A DNA stretch of 64,000 nt from Ascidiaceihabitans sp. (GTDB taxonomy: Bacteria > Pseudomonadota > Alphaproteobacteria > Rhodobacterales > Rhodobacteraceae), in NCBI GenBank assembly GCA_028825475.1, contig JAPKAB010000010.1, forward strand, positions 23,515 to 87,514, read 5' to 3'. The position numbers and the translations under genes were made by a program. Below, piece after piece: positions 37,748 to 46,027 of this stretch. The notes under the pieces were generated by a model, which was given only the letters and a program-made list of their open reading frames with translations, ran no database searches and was not told the origin of the DNA. Position 1 is the stretch's first letter, and each line of letters starts with the position of its first letter.

Positions 37748-38905
37748 ATGACACCAGGCGCACGCGTGGCAGCGGCCATTGAAATCTTGGACATGATCCA
37801 CGATGGGCAAGCGGTTGAAAAATCCTTGACCGCGTGGGCGCGCCGCAGCCGTTTCGCAGGGTCCAAAGACCGTGCGGCGGTTCGTGATCACGTGTTTGAT
37901 ACGGTTCGCAACTGGCGAGCAGACGCAGTGCGTGGTGGCAGTGGAACAGGTCGTGGTCGCATGATTGGTCGTTTGCGCGCGTTGGATATGGATATTGATG
38001 CGTTGTTCCACGGCGAAGGCCATTCACCTGAACCGCTTACGGATGAAGAAAAAGTCGCTGGGCAGGGACCAACTGAGCAGGCGGACGTCTGGAATATGCC
38101 TGATTGGATTTTGCCCGAGCTTGAGCGCTCATTAGGCGAAAGTGCTGCGGATACCGCTGTCATGCTGCAATCGCGGGCGCCTATCACGCTACGGGTCAAT
38201 CTGGGTAAATGTAATTTAAGTCAAGCTGCCGCTGATTTGGCGGAAATTGGTGTAGAAACGCAAACCAATCCTGTTTGTTCAACGGCGCTTACGATCACAG
38301 CTGGCGAACGTAAATTGCGTAACAGCCCTGCATATTTAGAGGGTTGGGTTGAACTGCAGGATGCATCAAGCCAAGCTATTGTTGCTGATCTTCCTGAAGC
38401 TGAGCAAGTTTTGGATTACTGCGCTGGCGGTGGTGGTAAAACGCTGGCGCTTGCAGCGCAGGGTCGCAAAGTAATAGCACATGACATTAATTTTGATCGA
38501 ATGATGGACATTCCAGCACGCGCTGAACGGGCAGGTACAAGCATCAAACTTTTGGCGACAGATATGATCGAAGCTGAAGGGCTTTTTGATCTTGTGTTGG
38601 TTGATGCACCTTGCTCTGGTAGTGGTGCATGGCGTCGAAGCCCAGAGGGTAAGTGGGCCTTGACCGAGGAACGCCTGGCTGAATTAACCGTTATCCAAGA
38701 CAGTATTTTGGATGAAACCGTTCAGTATGTTTCTCAAGGTGGGGCCCTAATCTTCGGAACCTGTTCAGTTTTCAAATGTGAGAATGAAGACCGGATTTCT
38801 GCCTTCCTTGAACGTCATTCTGGATGGAAATGCGTAAAACAAACCCGCTTGGATGTATCTGAAATGGCTGATGGGTTTTTCGTCGCTCACTTGACACGCG
38901 AGTAA
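37748..38905 (+). CDS. rRNA cytosine-C5 methyltransferase, RsmB/NOL1 family
   Basis: A 385-residue S-adenosylmethionine-dependent m5C methyltransferase. Motif I is VLDYCAGGGGKTLALAA. Both cysteines of the NOL1/Nop2/Sun mechanism are present: C289 in DAPCSGSGAWRR (releases product) and C339 in GTCSVFKCEN (attacks cytosine). The N-terminal part is shorter than E. coli RsmB but includes the NusB-like start (ARVAAAIEILDMI). The target, probably 16S rRNA C967, is inferred from the family. AGGAAAC lies before the ATG. Confidence 0.9.
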   Translation: MTPGARVAAAIEILDMIHDGQAVEKSLTAWARRSRFAGSKDRAAVRDHVFDTVRNWRADAVRGGSGTGRGRMIGRLRALDMDIDALFHGEGHSPEPLTDEEKVAGQGPTEQADVWNMPDWILPELERSLGESAADTAVMLQSRAPITLRVNLGKCNLSQAAADLAEIGVETQTNPVCSTALTITAGERKLRNSPAYLEGWVELQDASSQAIVADLPEAEQVLDYCAGGGGKTLALAAQGRKVIAHDINFDRMMDIPARAERAGTSIKLLATDMIEAEGLFDLVLVDAPCSGSGAWRRSPEGKWALTEERLAELTVIQDSILDETVQYVSQGGALIFGTCSVFKCENEDRISAFLERHSGWKCVKQTRLDVSEMADGFFVAHLTRE

Positions 38906-38935
38906 ATTCGCCCATCACCCAACCTTAGGTGGTAT

Positions 38936-38970
38936 TTCTGCACGATTAAGAGGTCATTAACTGTGCAGAA
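38936..38970 (+). promoter_or_regulatory. CtrA-like binding box inside a perfect palindrome, upstream of cckA
   Basis: TTAA (38946-38949), seven bases, TTAA (38957-38960) followed by C matches the TTAA-N7-TTAAC full box of the cell-cycle regulator CtrA. It is centred within arms TTCTGCAC (38936-38943) and GTGCAGAA (38963-38970); box and palindrome share the centre 38953. It lies 31 bases before the first possible cckA start. Since CckA phosphorylates the CtrA pathway, this suggests feedback. Confidence 0.55.
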
Positions 38971-39001
38971 GCAATAACCACGACAGAGATTCTGTTTCTG
39001 A

Positions 39002-41326
39002 TTGGGGATATCCTTGGGTGATAGCGCACTTTCCGTAAATTTATCGGGCCAGTTGGTTCAGGCGGACGTTGCTAAAATTGGGCGCATCTTGGTTTCAGCG
39101 GTTTTAGTTGGCGGCCTTGGTCTGTTGTCGCCTATTTTTCCGGTAACATTGGCACTCGCCACAGTTTCGGTGTCTTTGCTCGTTTTGGGCTTGTTTCTGT
39201 TTGCTATTGGTTGGCGAAACAATCAAAAACAACGTTTGTCTCTCGCAATCATTGGCGAATTTATCGAAAATGACGCCACACCTAGTTTTGTTGTTTCTTA
39301 TGATGGGGAAATCAACTCATGCAACCAAGCCGCGCGTACGAAGTTTGAAACCTCGACAGGTGTCACTTTAGCGGCTGTTTTAAGTCAAACCTTTGCAAAC
39401 CCACGGGGTATTTTGTTCCGTCTCCGCAGCGAAGCGGAGTTAACCGGAGCAGCTCAAGAAGACGTTGTGACGCGAACAGGACATATTCGATTGTCTGTTC
39501 ATTGGTCAGGTGTGGATACATGGCTTTGGCGGGTGGAAAGTTTGCCCAGCACAAATGCTAGAAAAATTGGTGAAACCCCAGCATTGCCGCTGATGATAAC
39601 CGGCCGTCGTGGTGTTATCCTGTTTATGAATGAAGCTGCACGGCAGCTTGTTGGCACACGTTTACGGTCGTTGAGCGATGTATTTCCCAACACGGATCTT
39701 GAAAATGGGCAATTGGTAATGCTCGCAACACCAAACGGGAAAATAGCGACCCGGTTAGCACTGGTCGATGCTGGCGTAGGGCGTAAGGCGGTCTATCTCA
39801 TACCTGTCGATGAAAACGATAACAATCGTATAGAAGGTGAAATTGCATCCTCTTTAGAAGAGCTACCTGTACCGTTGCTTCGGGTTTCTGTTGAGGGTGA
39901 AATCCTTTCGTTCAATCCATCGGCTTCACTGTTTGTGGGGGCCAGTCTGGAAATTGGATGCCAGCTGAGCGATTTGATGGAAGGCCTTGGGCGCCCACTC
40001 GTGGACTGGCTGGCTGAAACTGCATCGGGTCGTGCAGTCCAAAAGTCAGAGTTTTTGCAGCTTAAACGCACCGACAAAGAGGTGTTTGTTCAAGTGGCGC
40101 TTAGCCGAGTGAACGAAGCCGATACCGCATCAGTTGTCGCAGTTCTGACGGATGCGACGCAACTTAAGGCTTTGGAAAAACAATTCGTGCAAAGTCAAAA
40201 AATGCAGGCAATTGGGCAACTTGCAGGCGGGGTCGCACACGACTTCAATAATTTGCTGACTGCAATCTCTGGGCATTGCGATTTGCTCCTGCTGCGCCAT
40301 GATCAGGGTGACTCAGATTACAGTGATTTAGTACAGATAAACCAGAACGCTAATCGTGCTGCCGCTCTGGTTGGGCAGCTGCTAGCATTCTCACGGAAAC
40401 AAACTCTGCGACCTGAAATCGTTGATATGCGCGATACTCTTTCCGATTTAACTCATTTATTAAACAGATTGGTCGGGGAGAAAGTCAATCTGACCCTTGG
40501 GCACGATCCAATTTTGAAGTCAATTCGTGCGGACAAACGTCAACTGGAACAAGTGTTGATGAACTTGGTTGTAAACGCACGCGATGCAATGCCTGACGGC
40601 GGTGACATTCGAATTGAAACAGAGAGCAGAACCCTTACAGAACCAACCAAACGCGAACGGGTGACCGTTCCGGCCGGTGAATACGTGACCGTCCGTGTTG
40701 TTGATCAAGGCACTGGAATTAGTCCTGACAAGTTGCAGAAAGTATTTGAGCCATTCTTCACGACAAAACGTACTGGCGAGGGGACTGGTCTGGGCCTGTC
40801 CACTGCATATGGTATCGTTAAGCAATCAGGCGGATACATTTTTGTGGACAGCAAATTAGGAGAAGGCACGTGTTTCACGTTGCTTTTTCCGGTGACAGCT
40901 AAAGGGCCTTCGGCAGCAAAGCCTAAGAGAAATATAAAAAAGGACACCGCGGCAAACTTCGGGGAGGGCGTCATTCTGTTGGTGGAAGATGAAGCACCCG
41001 TGCGTGCTTTTGCCAGTCGCGCTTTGCGCTTGAGAGGATACACAGTGCTTGAAGCTGAGTCCGCTGAAGCCGCATTAACAATGTTGGAGGATGACAGCTT
41101 AGCTGTCGACCTATTCGTAACTGATGTTGTGATGCCTGGTAAGGATGGCCCAAGTTGGGTGAAAGAGGCGCTTGTTATGCGCCCGGACGTAGGGGTCGTC
41201 TTTGTATCAGGCTACGCAGAGGATAAGTTTTCTGATGCAAAAAACATTATTCCCAATTCTGTTTTCTTGCCAAAACCGTTTTCTTTGAATGATTTAACAG
41301 AGACTGTTCATCGTCAATTGAGTTGA
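39002..41326 (+). CDS. cckA: hybrid sensor histidine kinase CckA
   Basis: A 774-residue inner-membrane hybrid kinase/phosphatase that feeds the ChpT-CtrA phosphorelay. Two transmembrane segments lie within residues 25-75, followed by PAS-like regions and a HisKA domain with H413 (GGVAHDFNNLLTAISGH, the CckA-type block). HATPase motifs are NLVVNARDAMPDGG, DQGTGIS and GEGTGLGLSTAYGIV, and a receiver domain has D708 (FVTDVVMPGKDG). No ATG exists near the N-terminus; TTG at 39002 or TTG at 39014 (GGGGAT five bases before) must be used, the second having the better ribosome site. In roseobacters CckA/CtrA control motility and gene-transfer functions more than viability. A CtrA-like box sits just upstream. 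Confidence 0.93.
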   Translation: MGISLGDSALSVNLSGQLVQADVAKIGRILVSAVLVGGLGLLSPIFPVTLALATVSVSLLVLGLFLFAIGWRNNQKQRLSLAIIGEFIENDATPSFVVSYDGEINSCNQAARTKFETSTGVTLAAVLSQTFANPRGILFRLRSEAELTGAAQEDVVTRTGHIRLSVHWSGVDTWLWRVESLPSTNARKIGETPALPLMITGRRGVILFMNEAARQLVGTRLRSLSDVFPNTDLENGQLVMLATPNGKIATRLALVDAGVGRKAVYLIPVDENDNNRIEGEIASSLEELPVPLLRVSVEGEILSFNPSASLFVGASLEIGCQLSDLMEGLGRPLVDWLAETASGRAVQKSEFLQLKRTDKEVFVQVALSRVNEADTASVVAVLTDATQLKALEKQFVQSQKMQAIGQLAGGVAHDFNNLLTAISGHCDLLLLRHDQGDSDYSDLVQINQNANRAAALVGQLLAFSRKQTLRPEIVDMRDTLSDLTHLLNRLVGEKVNLTLGHDPILKSIRADKRQLEQVLMNLVVNARDAMPDGGDIRIETESRTLTEPTKRERVTVPAGEYVTVRVVDQGTGISPDKLQKVFEPFFTTKRTGEGTGLGLSTAYGIVKQSGGYIFVDSKLGEGTCFTLLFPVTAKGPSAAKPKRNIKKDTAANFGEGVILLVEDEAPVRAFASRALRLRGYTVLEAESAEAALTMLEDDSLAVDLFVTDVVMPGKDGPSWVKEALVMRPDVGVVFVSGYAEDKFSDAKNIIPNSVFLPKPFSLNDLTETVHRQLS

Positions 41327-41336
41327 CTGAGCACTA

Positions 41337-41930
41337 TTATTGAATGCTGTTGTACAGTTCAAATTCGGCCGCACATTTTCGTGTGAGCCGTGCCTCAACA
41401 TCAGATGAAAGAAATTGCGCAATCGCAGGCGAAACGTTTTCTTGTTTTAAATCGAATGTCACACCCAATCGATCCGTAAGGAATTGTTGAAGCTTTGCTT
41501 GATCTTCATATTTGAAAAGATGAGTAATGCCTGTGCCATTTGGTTGCGTTTCCATAAACTTGGATTGCGCACCGACATCGGCAAAACTGGGTTTTTTTCC
41601 TTTCAGGTAGGCCTGAACGAACTCATCAAAACTAATGCCATGTGTTGAGTTTGGTTTGCCCTTCATGAAGGGACGCTGGCGATACCGCCACCAACTGCCC
41701 AACCAACTTATCGGCTCACGCATAACCGCTAGTAACTCCAATTCAACATCACAGACATTCGCAAACATTGGCCGTAAAAAACGGTTGTAACGATAGACGG
41801 GCGCATGTTTCAGCATAGCTGGCTCTGAAATTACCATATCGGCACGATCACGCAAAGCCGTTTCATAGGCCGTTGTGCCAGTCTTAGGGACCGATAAAAA
41901 CGCGAGGCGCTCTTTGTAGAAAATCAACAT
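41337..41930 (-). CDS. sulfotransferase-like protein
   Basis: A protein of about 197 residues. FLSVPKTGTTAYE near residues 12-24 is the 5'-phosphosulfate loop of PAPS sulfotransferases, and LLAVMREPISWLGSWWRYR resembles the 3'-phosphate-binding strand with its arginine and serine. This indicates a cytosolic Sulfotransfer-type fold; the acceptor is unknown. The frame is open to 42014, but the ATG at 41930 (MLIFYKERLAFL) begins the conserved part. I recall short proteins of this type as common in roseobacters. It is convergent with cckA, ten bases apart. Confidence 0.8.
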   Translation of the reverse strand: MLIFYKERLAFLSVPKTGTTAYETALRDRADMVISEPAMLKHAPVYRYNRFLRPMFANVCDVELELLAVMREPISWLGSWWRYRQRPFMKGKPNSTHGISFDEFVQAYLKGKKPSFADVGAQSKFMETQPNGTGITHLFKYEDQAKLQQFLTDRLGVTFDLKQENVSPAIAQFLSSDVEARLTRKCAAEFELYNSIQ

Positions 41931-42095
41931 TCTTGAAACCGTTTGGTTGAATTGGTCAGCTGATACAGTTTGCGCAGGGCTGGGGATGCAATGCAACACT
42001 GTCTGATATGTCAAGCATATGGCATCTACACTCGCAATCAGATTGTGACGGAATAGTCGCGTGGGCTGGCTATTCGAAGATGACTTGCTTAGTCA

Positions 42096-42350
42096 TCAAT
42101 CCTCGGGTTGTAGTAATTCGCTCAACCGGGTTCGTACACAAGCCAATCGCGGCATCACAGTTCCAATTGGCCACCCCGTCAACTCTGCCAACACTTTGGG
42201 CGAGGTCTCAACAGCGTCAACATATCGCATGAGGCGCAACTGATTGACAGGCAGTTGCAGCGTTTCGGCACAGATCAGGCGATCCATTGCGATTGCAGGT
42301 GGGCTGGCATCATCATCATTTAGCTCATCAGGCGGGGAGTGGCAGCGTCA
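42096..42350 (-). pseudogene. decayed ECF sigma-factor-like fragment (region 4)
   Basis: On the minus strand the last 63 codons (ATG at 42287, stop at 42096-42098) read QLRLMRYVDAVE, then LAELTGWPIGTVMPRLACV followed by RTRLSELL. This is the helix-turn-helix of ECF sigma region 4 (compare ...GTVMSRLxRARxxLRELL). The frame continues upstream with no start to an in-frame TGA at 42348-42350. Just before that stop it reads AYTIGTLHKESRM, like the end of region 2. No complete region 2 is present. The simplest reading is a truncated and disrupted sigma factor. A short stand-alone HTH protein starting at 42287 cannot be excluded. Confidence 0.42.
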
Positions 42351-42413
42351 TTGCATGCGGGATTCCTTGTGAAGGGTTCCGATGGTGTACGCGGGAAGGG
42401 CGTTTTGGATTTT

Positions 42414-42593
42414 TTATCTGGGGTTCTCCATGCCTTGGATGATGACACCGTCGAATGAGATAAACAGATAGGGGTCTTGGGCCGAGTCTTTGATACCCGC
42501 TTCCTGGGCCAGAGCCCGCGCGTGGACATCATTCATTTCTGCGCAGACCCGCACAGTCAAATTGGCGAGGGATGCAAACCCCAGTTTTCGCAT
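42414..42593 (-). CDS. unrecognised small reading frame, 59 codons
   Basis: ATG at 42593, stop at 42414-42416. The product begins MRKLGFASLANLTVRVC and ends FDGVIIQGMENPR. Codon use looks coding-like, but no ribosome site is seen upstream. It lies in exactly the same frame as the sigma-factor-like fragment at 42096-42350 and is separated from it by a single TAA and 21 further codons before the TGA. It may therefore be the upstream piece of the same broken gene rather than a separate one. Not recognised. Confidence 0.3.
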   Translation of the reverse strand: MRKLGFASLANLTVRVCAEMNDVHARALAQEAGIKDSAQDPYLFISFDGVIIQGMENPR

Positions 42594-42655
42594 TATTTAG
42601 GGTGAGAGGAAAAACTGGTTCTTATATGGAAATCACTCTGAAAAGGAGGACGCCA

Positions 42656-42904
42656 ATGACAAAATTCAAAACCACGACCCTTATCACAGCGCACGCGATC
42701 ACTGCTCTCGCCTTTGCAATGGTGCAAGCCATGGCAGATATCGATGTGAACGGTGATGGAGTACTTACGATCGATGAAATGCAAGCCGTCTTCGATGACG
42801 TTTCAACAGACGGTGTTTCTGCGATGGATTTAAATGCTGACGGCGTTCTGGACGCGGGGAGGGTCCAAGCGGCCCAAGAAGCAGGCATAATGCCTGAAAG
42901 CTAG
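42656..42904 (+). CDS. small exported EF-hand protein
   Basis: An 82-residue protein. AGGAGG lies seven bases before the ATG at 42656, fixing the start. The signal peptide is KFKTTTLITAHAITALAFAMVQAMA, followed by two EF-hand-like calcium loops, DVNGDGVLTIDE (about residues 28-39) and DLNADGVLDAGR (about 62-73). The first has acidic or oxygen ligands at positions 1, 3, 5 and 12. The second lacks the final glutamate and is probably weak. This would be a periplasmic calcium-binding protein. A very strong terminator follows it. The partner is unknown. Confidence 0.8.
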   Translation: MTKFKTTTLITAHAITALAFAMVQAMADIDVNGDGVLTIDEMQAVFDDVSTDGVSAMDLNADGVLDAGRVQAAQEAGIMPES

Positions 42905-42933
42905 TTCGCACAATTTGATCTGTGGATGTTAGT

Positions 42934-42979
42934 GTACGACAAAGCACTCCCGCGACTGCTTTGTCGTACCTCATTTTTT
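42934..42979 (+). terminator. very strong Rho-independent terminator
   Basis: A perfect 13-bp stem GTACGACAAAGCA/TGCTTTGTCGTAC (42934-42946 with 42957-42969), a ten-base loop, then six or more T from 42974. It lies 30 bases after the EF-hand gene. Confidence 0.92.
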
Positions 42980-43034
42980 AATCTGCAGATCGCGAAGGCA
43001 TTTAGGTTGATTGCTCAGGTAGGTTTGATTGTAT

Positions 43035-43065
43035 GGGGTATAGACGTACTTTCCGCCTATACCCC
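43035..43065. other. hairpin between convergent EF-hand and MttB-family genes
   Basis: GGGGTATAG (43035-43043) pairs with CTATACCCC (43057-43065). It lies 12 bases from the MttB-family stop. No T-tract follows on the minus strand and only three T on the plus strand, so termination is uncertain; 3'-end stabilisation is possible. Confidence 0.4.
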
Positions 43066-43076
43066 TTTAAATTAGC

Positions 43077-44627
43077 CTACGCAGGTAGGTAGATATTAAA
43101 TCGCTCGCGGATAGCGGCATCAAGTGCTGGATCAAATTGCGCTTGTGAGCGTTGGCTCAGGATTTCTTCTTTGCGTGTAATCGCATTTTTGATCAGATCG
43201 GGTTTGTCTTTTTCGGCCCATTCTTTCGGTGACATCCTGTTACCAAAGGTCGGATAGACACAATCGGTCTGCATCCGCGCGAGGGTTTGATCCGTTCCAA
43301 GGTAGTGACCCGGTCCGCCCATACAAACTTCAGCAATTTGATCCAAAGCCATTGTTTCGTCATTCACCTCGACGCCGCGCACGCAACGCAACGCTTGGCC
43401 GATGATGTCGTCGCCCAAGATGAGGGATTCATGGCAGAACCCTAACAGGGACGCGTGCATCCCCGCAGCCTCATAAACCATGTTTACACCTGACAGCCCG
43501 GCCATGACGTTTGAGCACATCTGTTCCCAACCTGCCTGCATGTCCGGCATCTTGGAATCCGTGGCACCTGCCGCTGCACCGCCCGGTAGATCATAAAAAC
43601 GGTGCATCTGGCCGCAACCCGCAGTCAGCAATGCCTGTTCGCCAGAACCGATAGACATAGCACCTGTGCGCAAATCCAGTCCGAAAGGCCATGTACCAAA
43701 GATCGCTGGCGCACCTGGTTTTACTGCGTTCACATAGACCAAACCTGCCAAACACTCTGCCACGGCTTGTACGATAGCGCCCGCAATTGTGGAGGGAGCC
43801 GTGGCACCAGACATACCGGCCGACAACAATAGGACAGGCATGCCTGCCTTGATGCATTCTTCCATAACTTGGCAGGATTCGGTTGCGAACTTCATTGGTG
43901 GCACAACAAAACAGTTGGAATTGGACATGAATGGGCGTTCGCGCCATTTGTCTTCGCCCCCTGCAATCATGTGCAGCATTTCAATTGCGGGTGCCACGAA
44001 CTCGGGTTCGGAAAAGGACATGCCAATGTGTTTGGTCGTTCCCGTGCAGGTCGCAAAGACGCTGTTGTATTCCATTTCACAGTTGTCTGTGATGTCACGC
44101 GCAACCATCGGGCGTTGGCAAAAATGGATGTTGTCTAAGGTATCACAGATATGCGCCGCATCATGCAGGTCTTGGATCGTTGACTCACGATAATGCCGGC
44201 CATGGACGTCTACCAAATGAACTGCAGCACCCGCAGTGCCGTAATGGACGCGGCTGCCGCCCAGATCCAAATTGTTAAGGCCGTCACGACTGTGCAATGT
44301 CATCGAACGGTTGGCTTTGGCGATTGTGTCCTCAACCAACGCACGGGGGAAACGGATGCGTCCGTCTTCGCCCTCAATTGCACCGACGCTTGTGAGGTAA
44401 GCGACGCCTGAAGGCGGGGCGTCCGCCAACCCAATGGTTTCAAGGGCAGTCAGCGCAGCCTCGTGAATGTTTTGAACATCGATGTCTGTAAGGGGGTTAT
44501 AACGCCCGCCGTCCATGCCAGGGCGAATGGGGCGCATGCTTTCGGCCAATGGTGCTGCACGCGCGGCTCTGCGTGCGGCGCGGCCTCCGCTGCGGCCAGC
44601 GCTACGTGATGGCGTTTCGTCGTTCAT
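43077..44627 (-). CDS. MttB-superfamily corrinoid methyltransferase, non-pyrrolysine
   Basis: A 516-residue TIM-barrel methyltransferase of the trimethylamine methyltransferase (MttB/COG5598) superfamily. Family blocks are VHYGTAGAAVHLVDVHGR, TCTGTTKHIGMSFSEPEF, SAGMSGATAPSTIAGA, and the C-terminal YLGTDQTLARMQTDCVYPTFGNRM. True MttB has an in-frame TAG for pyrrolysine; this frame is uninterrupted, so it is the non-pyrrolysine type, like the glycine-betaine methyltransferase MtgB. The substrate (betaine or another quaternary amine) is inferred only. It needs a corrinoid protein, which is absent here, and a reactivase, a candidate for which lies at 33969-36008. The basic, alanine-rich N-terminus (SRSAGRSGGRAARRAARAA) is unusual. 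Confidence 0.9.
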   Translation of the reverse strand: MNDETPSRSAGRSGGRAARRAARAAPLAESMRPIRPGMDGGRYNPLTDIDVQNIHEAALTALETIGLADAPPSGVAYLTSVGAIEGEDGRIRFPRALVEDTIAKANRSMTLHSRDGLNNLDLGGSRVHYGTAGAAVHLVDVHGRHYRESTIQDLHDAAHICDTLDNIHFCQRPMVARDITDNCEMEYNSVFATCTGTTKHIGMSFSEPEFVAPAIEMLHMIAGGEDKWRERPFMSNSNCFVVPPMKFATESCQVMEECIKAGMPVLLLSAGMSGATAPSTIAGAIVQAVAECLAGLVYVNAVKPGAPAIFGTWPFGLDLRTGAMSIGSGEQALLTAGCGQMHRFYDLPGGAAAGATDSKMPDMQAGWEQMCSNVMAGLSGVNMVYEAAGMHASLLGFCHESLILGDDIIGQALRCVRGVEVNDETMALDQIAEVCMGGPGHYLGTDQTLARMQTDCVYPTFGNRMSPKEWAEKDKPDLIKNAITRKEEILSQRSQAQFDPALDAAIRERFNIYLPA

Positions 44628-44677
44628 GGGATGTATCCTGTTGGGCTAATGGCTGAATTGACTTTAAGTGCTGTCGA

Positions 44678-44770
44678 TCAATTCAAAGTGGGGCGCCCCC
44701 GCGCCGCACGCCCACGTTCTGCGCCTATCGTACGCACAACCAGCTCAATTTTGCAGAAAGGTTCCTGCAT
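44678..44770 (-). CDS. possible 30-codon leader reading frame before the MttB-family gene
   Basis: ATG at 44770 has GGGAGG seven bases upstream, the best ribosome site in this gap, and runs 30 codons to a stop at 44678-44680, 50 bases before the methyltransferase ATG. The product ends GRAARGRPTLN. It could be a leader peptide that couples or attenuates the methyltransferase, the stub of a lost regulator, or chance. It is too short to judge by composition. Confidence 0.28.
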   Translation of the reverse strand: MQEPFCKIELVVRTIGAERGRAARGRPTLN

Positions 44771-45071
44771 TGCCGTCCTCCCAAACGTTCCTTGAATGAA
44801 TGTTGCGGCGAACAGATGTGCCCTGTCGAGCCTGTTTGCGACCTATGTCGTTTTTGCATCATCAGCGGGGGGATTACTGTAGATGCTATTCAATTTTTGT
44901 GGAGGTCTGCGCGGTGTGAAAGTGGACAGGTCGTTTGGTTATTTTGGCGCTGGAATGCTGAAATTCAATTTGTTTATAACATCGATTTTGCACGGGCAGA
45001 TGGATCAGTCTCTGCAGGCCTGCACTGTCGAGTAAGTCGGTTGTAAGATGAACAATGAACAGGATCTTGAA
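44771..45071. other. intergenic region without recognised gene
   Basis: This is the upstream part of the 561-base gap between the MttB-family gene and the TPM-domain gene. It must contain the methyltransferase promoter. I see no cobalamin-riboswitch core, tRNA or strong terminator. An open plus-strand frame at 44792-45046 has tryptophan- and cysteine-rich, non-protein-like composition and I do not support it. Confidence 0.5.
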
Positions 45072-45251
45072 ATGAAACCTTTAGTGACATTTGCAGCCCC
45101 AGTCGTGACCGCGACACCGGCCTTTGCGCATATCGTTCCGTTTCTAATTTGGATCAATTTGGCAGCGTTGCAACTGCGCACCCCTATTTCACCAGCGTCC
45201 AGATGCACCGCCACCGCTGGAGCGGCCACCACCAAACCCGCGCTTTTTTGA
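45072..45251 (+). CDS. possible small exported protein or remnant, 59 codons
   Basis: ATG at 45072 has AGGA about seven bases upstream. The product starts MKPLVTFAAPVVTATPAFA, a good signal peptide with cleavage before HIV, then IPFLIWINLAAL-like hydrophobic sequence and a poor-quality threonine/alanine tail. The last 63 bases are antisense to the 3' end of the TPM-domain gene, where the tail is probably only a shadow. It may be the broken front of a short 'PAFAH...' membrane protein. Confidence 0.25.
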   Translation: MKPLVTFAAPVVTATPAFAHIVPFLIWINLAALQLRTPISPASRCTATAGAATTKPALF

Positions 45252-46016
45252 ACCAGAGCGGCGGCTGATCACATAGCTTGAGCTTTCGGAATGGTCACAA
45301 CGGATACAGTGCAACGTTTTGCGCCCCGATCCGTCAGTGGAGCTGCTGGCATTGCGCGTGGTTGTTCGCCTGACGCTCAGTGCACCGCGGTGCATACAGG
45401 ATGGGCACTTGCGCAGTTTACTCGCCATATCACCCAGCCAGCGGCGGAAGGTGAATACAACAGCCGCGAAAAGGCCAACGATGAATACCAGAGGGCTGTC
45501 GTTTGATTTTGGGGCAGGTTGCCCCTTTGAATAAGGACGGGCGAGTAGGGCGATTGTATCCGCCACACCGTCTTTGATCCCGTGTGCGTATTTATCGCTG
45601 CGAAAAGATGGCAAATAACTGCGGTCAATGACCCGACCAGCTTCGTTGTTCCAACTTGCATCATAGCCCGCACCCAATTCAATCCGCATGGCGCGGTCAT
45701 CTGGCAGGACCAAGACCAATATGCCGTCATTGCGCGTTGCATCCCCAATGCCCCAGTCGTTGAACAGATTGGTAGCGAACTCTTCTAGCGTTTCGTCAGG
45801 CGCGTAGGGCGCTTGGCTTTCCAATGTGATAATTGTCATTTGAATGCCGGTATCGGCCTGTAACGATTTCAGCATGCCGCGCACCTCTGCCAAATCCTCT
45901 GTATCGAGCAATTGGGCAAAATCGTTTACATGCGGCGAAATTGGCGATGGGTAGGGCTGTGCGATGCTCGCCATCGGAAAAAGGCAAACGATCATGACAA
46001 ACAAAAAATGTCGCAT
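45189..46016 (-). CDS. TPM-domain (YgcG-like) protein with zinc ribbon
   Basis: A protein of about 275 residues. The signal peptide is RHFLFVMIVCLFPMASIA, followed by a TPM domain at about 25-145 (VNDFAQLLDTEDLAEVRGML, FNDWGIGDATRNDGILVLVLPDDRAMRIELG), a transmembrane segment near 170 (LVFIVGLFAAVVFTF), a CPSC...CIRC zinc-ribbon-like pair and a GGGRSSGGGASGRW tail. TPM proteins have been tied to photosystem II repair in plants and to phosphatase activity; in bacteria the role is unclear. The start at 46016 avoids overlap with the aminotransferase gene; the longer frame to 46058 is rejected. The glycine/serine tail is typical of the family. Confidence 0.88.
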   Translation of the reverse strand: MRHFLFVMIVCLFPMASIAQPYPSPISPHVNDFAQLLDTEDLAEVRGMLKSLQADTGIQMTIITLESQAPYAPDETLEEFATNLFNDWGIGDATRNDGILVLVLPDDRAMRIELGAGYDASWNNEAGRVIDRSYLPSFRSDKYAHGIKDGVADTIALLARPYSKGQPAPKSNDSPLVFIVGLFAAVVFTFRRWLGDMASKLRKCPSCMHRGALSVRRTTTRNASSSTDGSGRKTLHCIRCDHSESSSYVISRRSGSKKRGFGGGRSSGGGASGRW

Positions 46017-46027
46017 CACTAAATTTT

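Noticed and set aside
43077..44627. Possible in-frame pyrrolysine (TAG) in the MttB-family gene
   Set aside because: The frame is continuous over 516 codons to its stop, so no read-through is needed.
44792..45046. 84-codon plus-strand frame in the gap before the TPM gene
   Set aside because: Tryptophan- and cysteine-heavy composition, no ribosome site, no recognisable fold.
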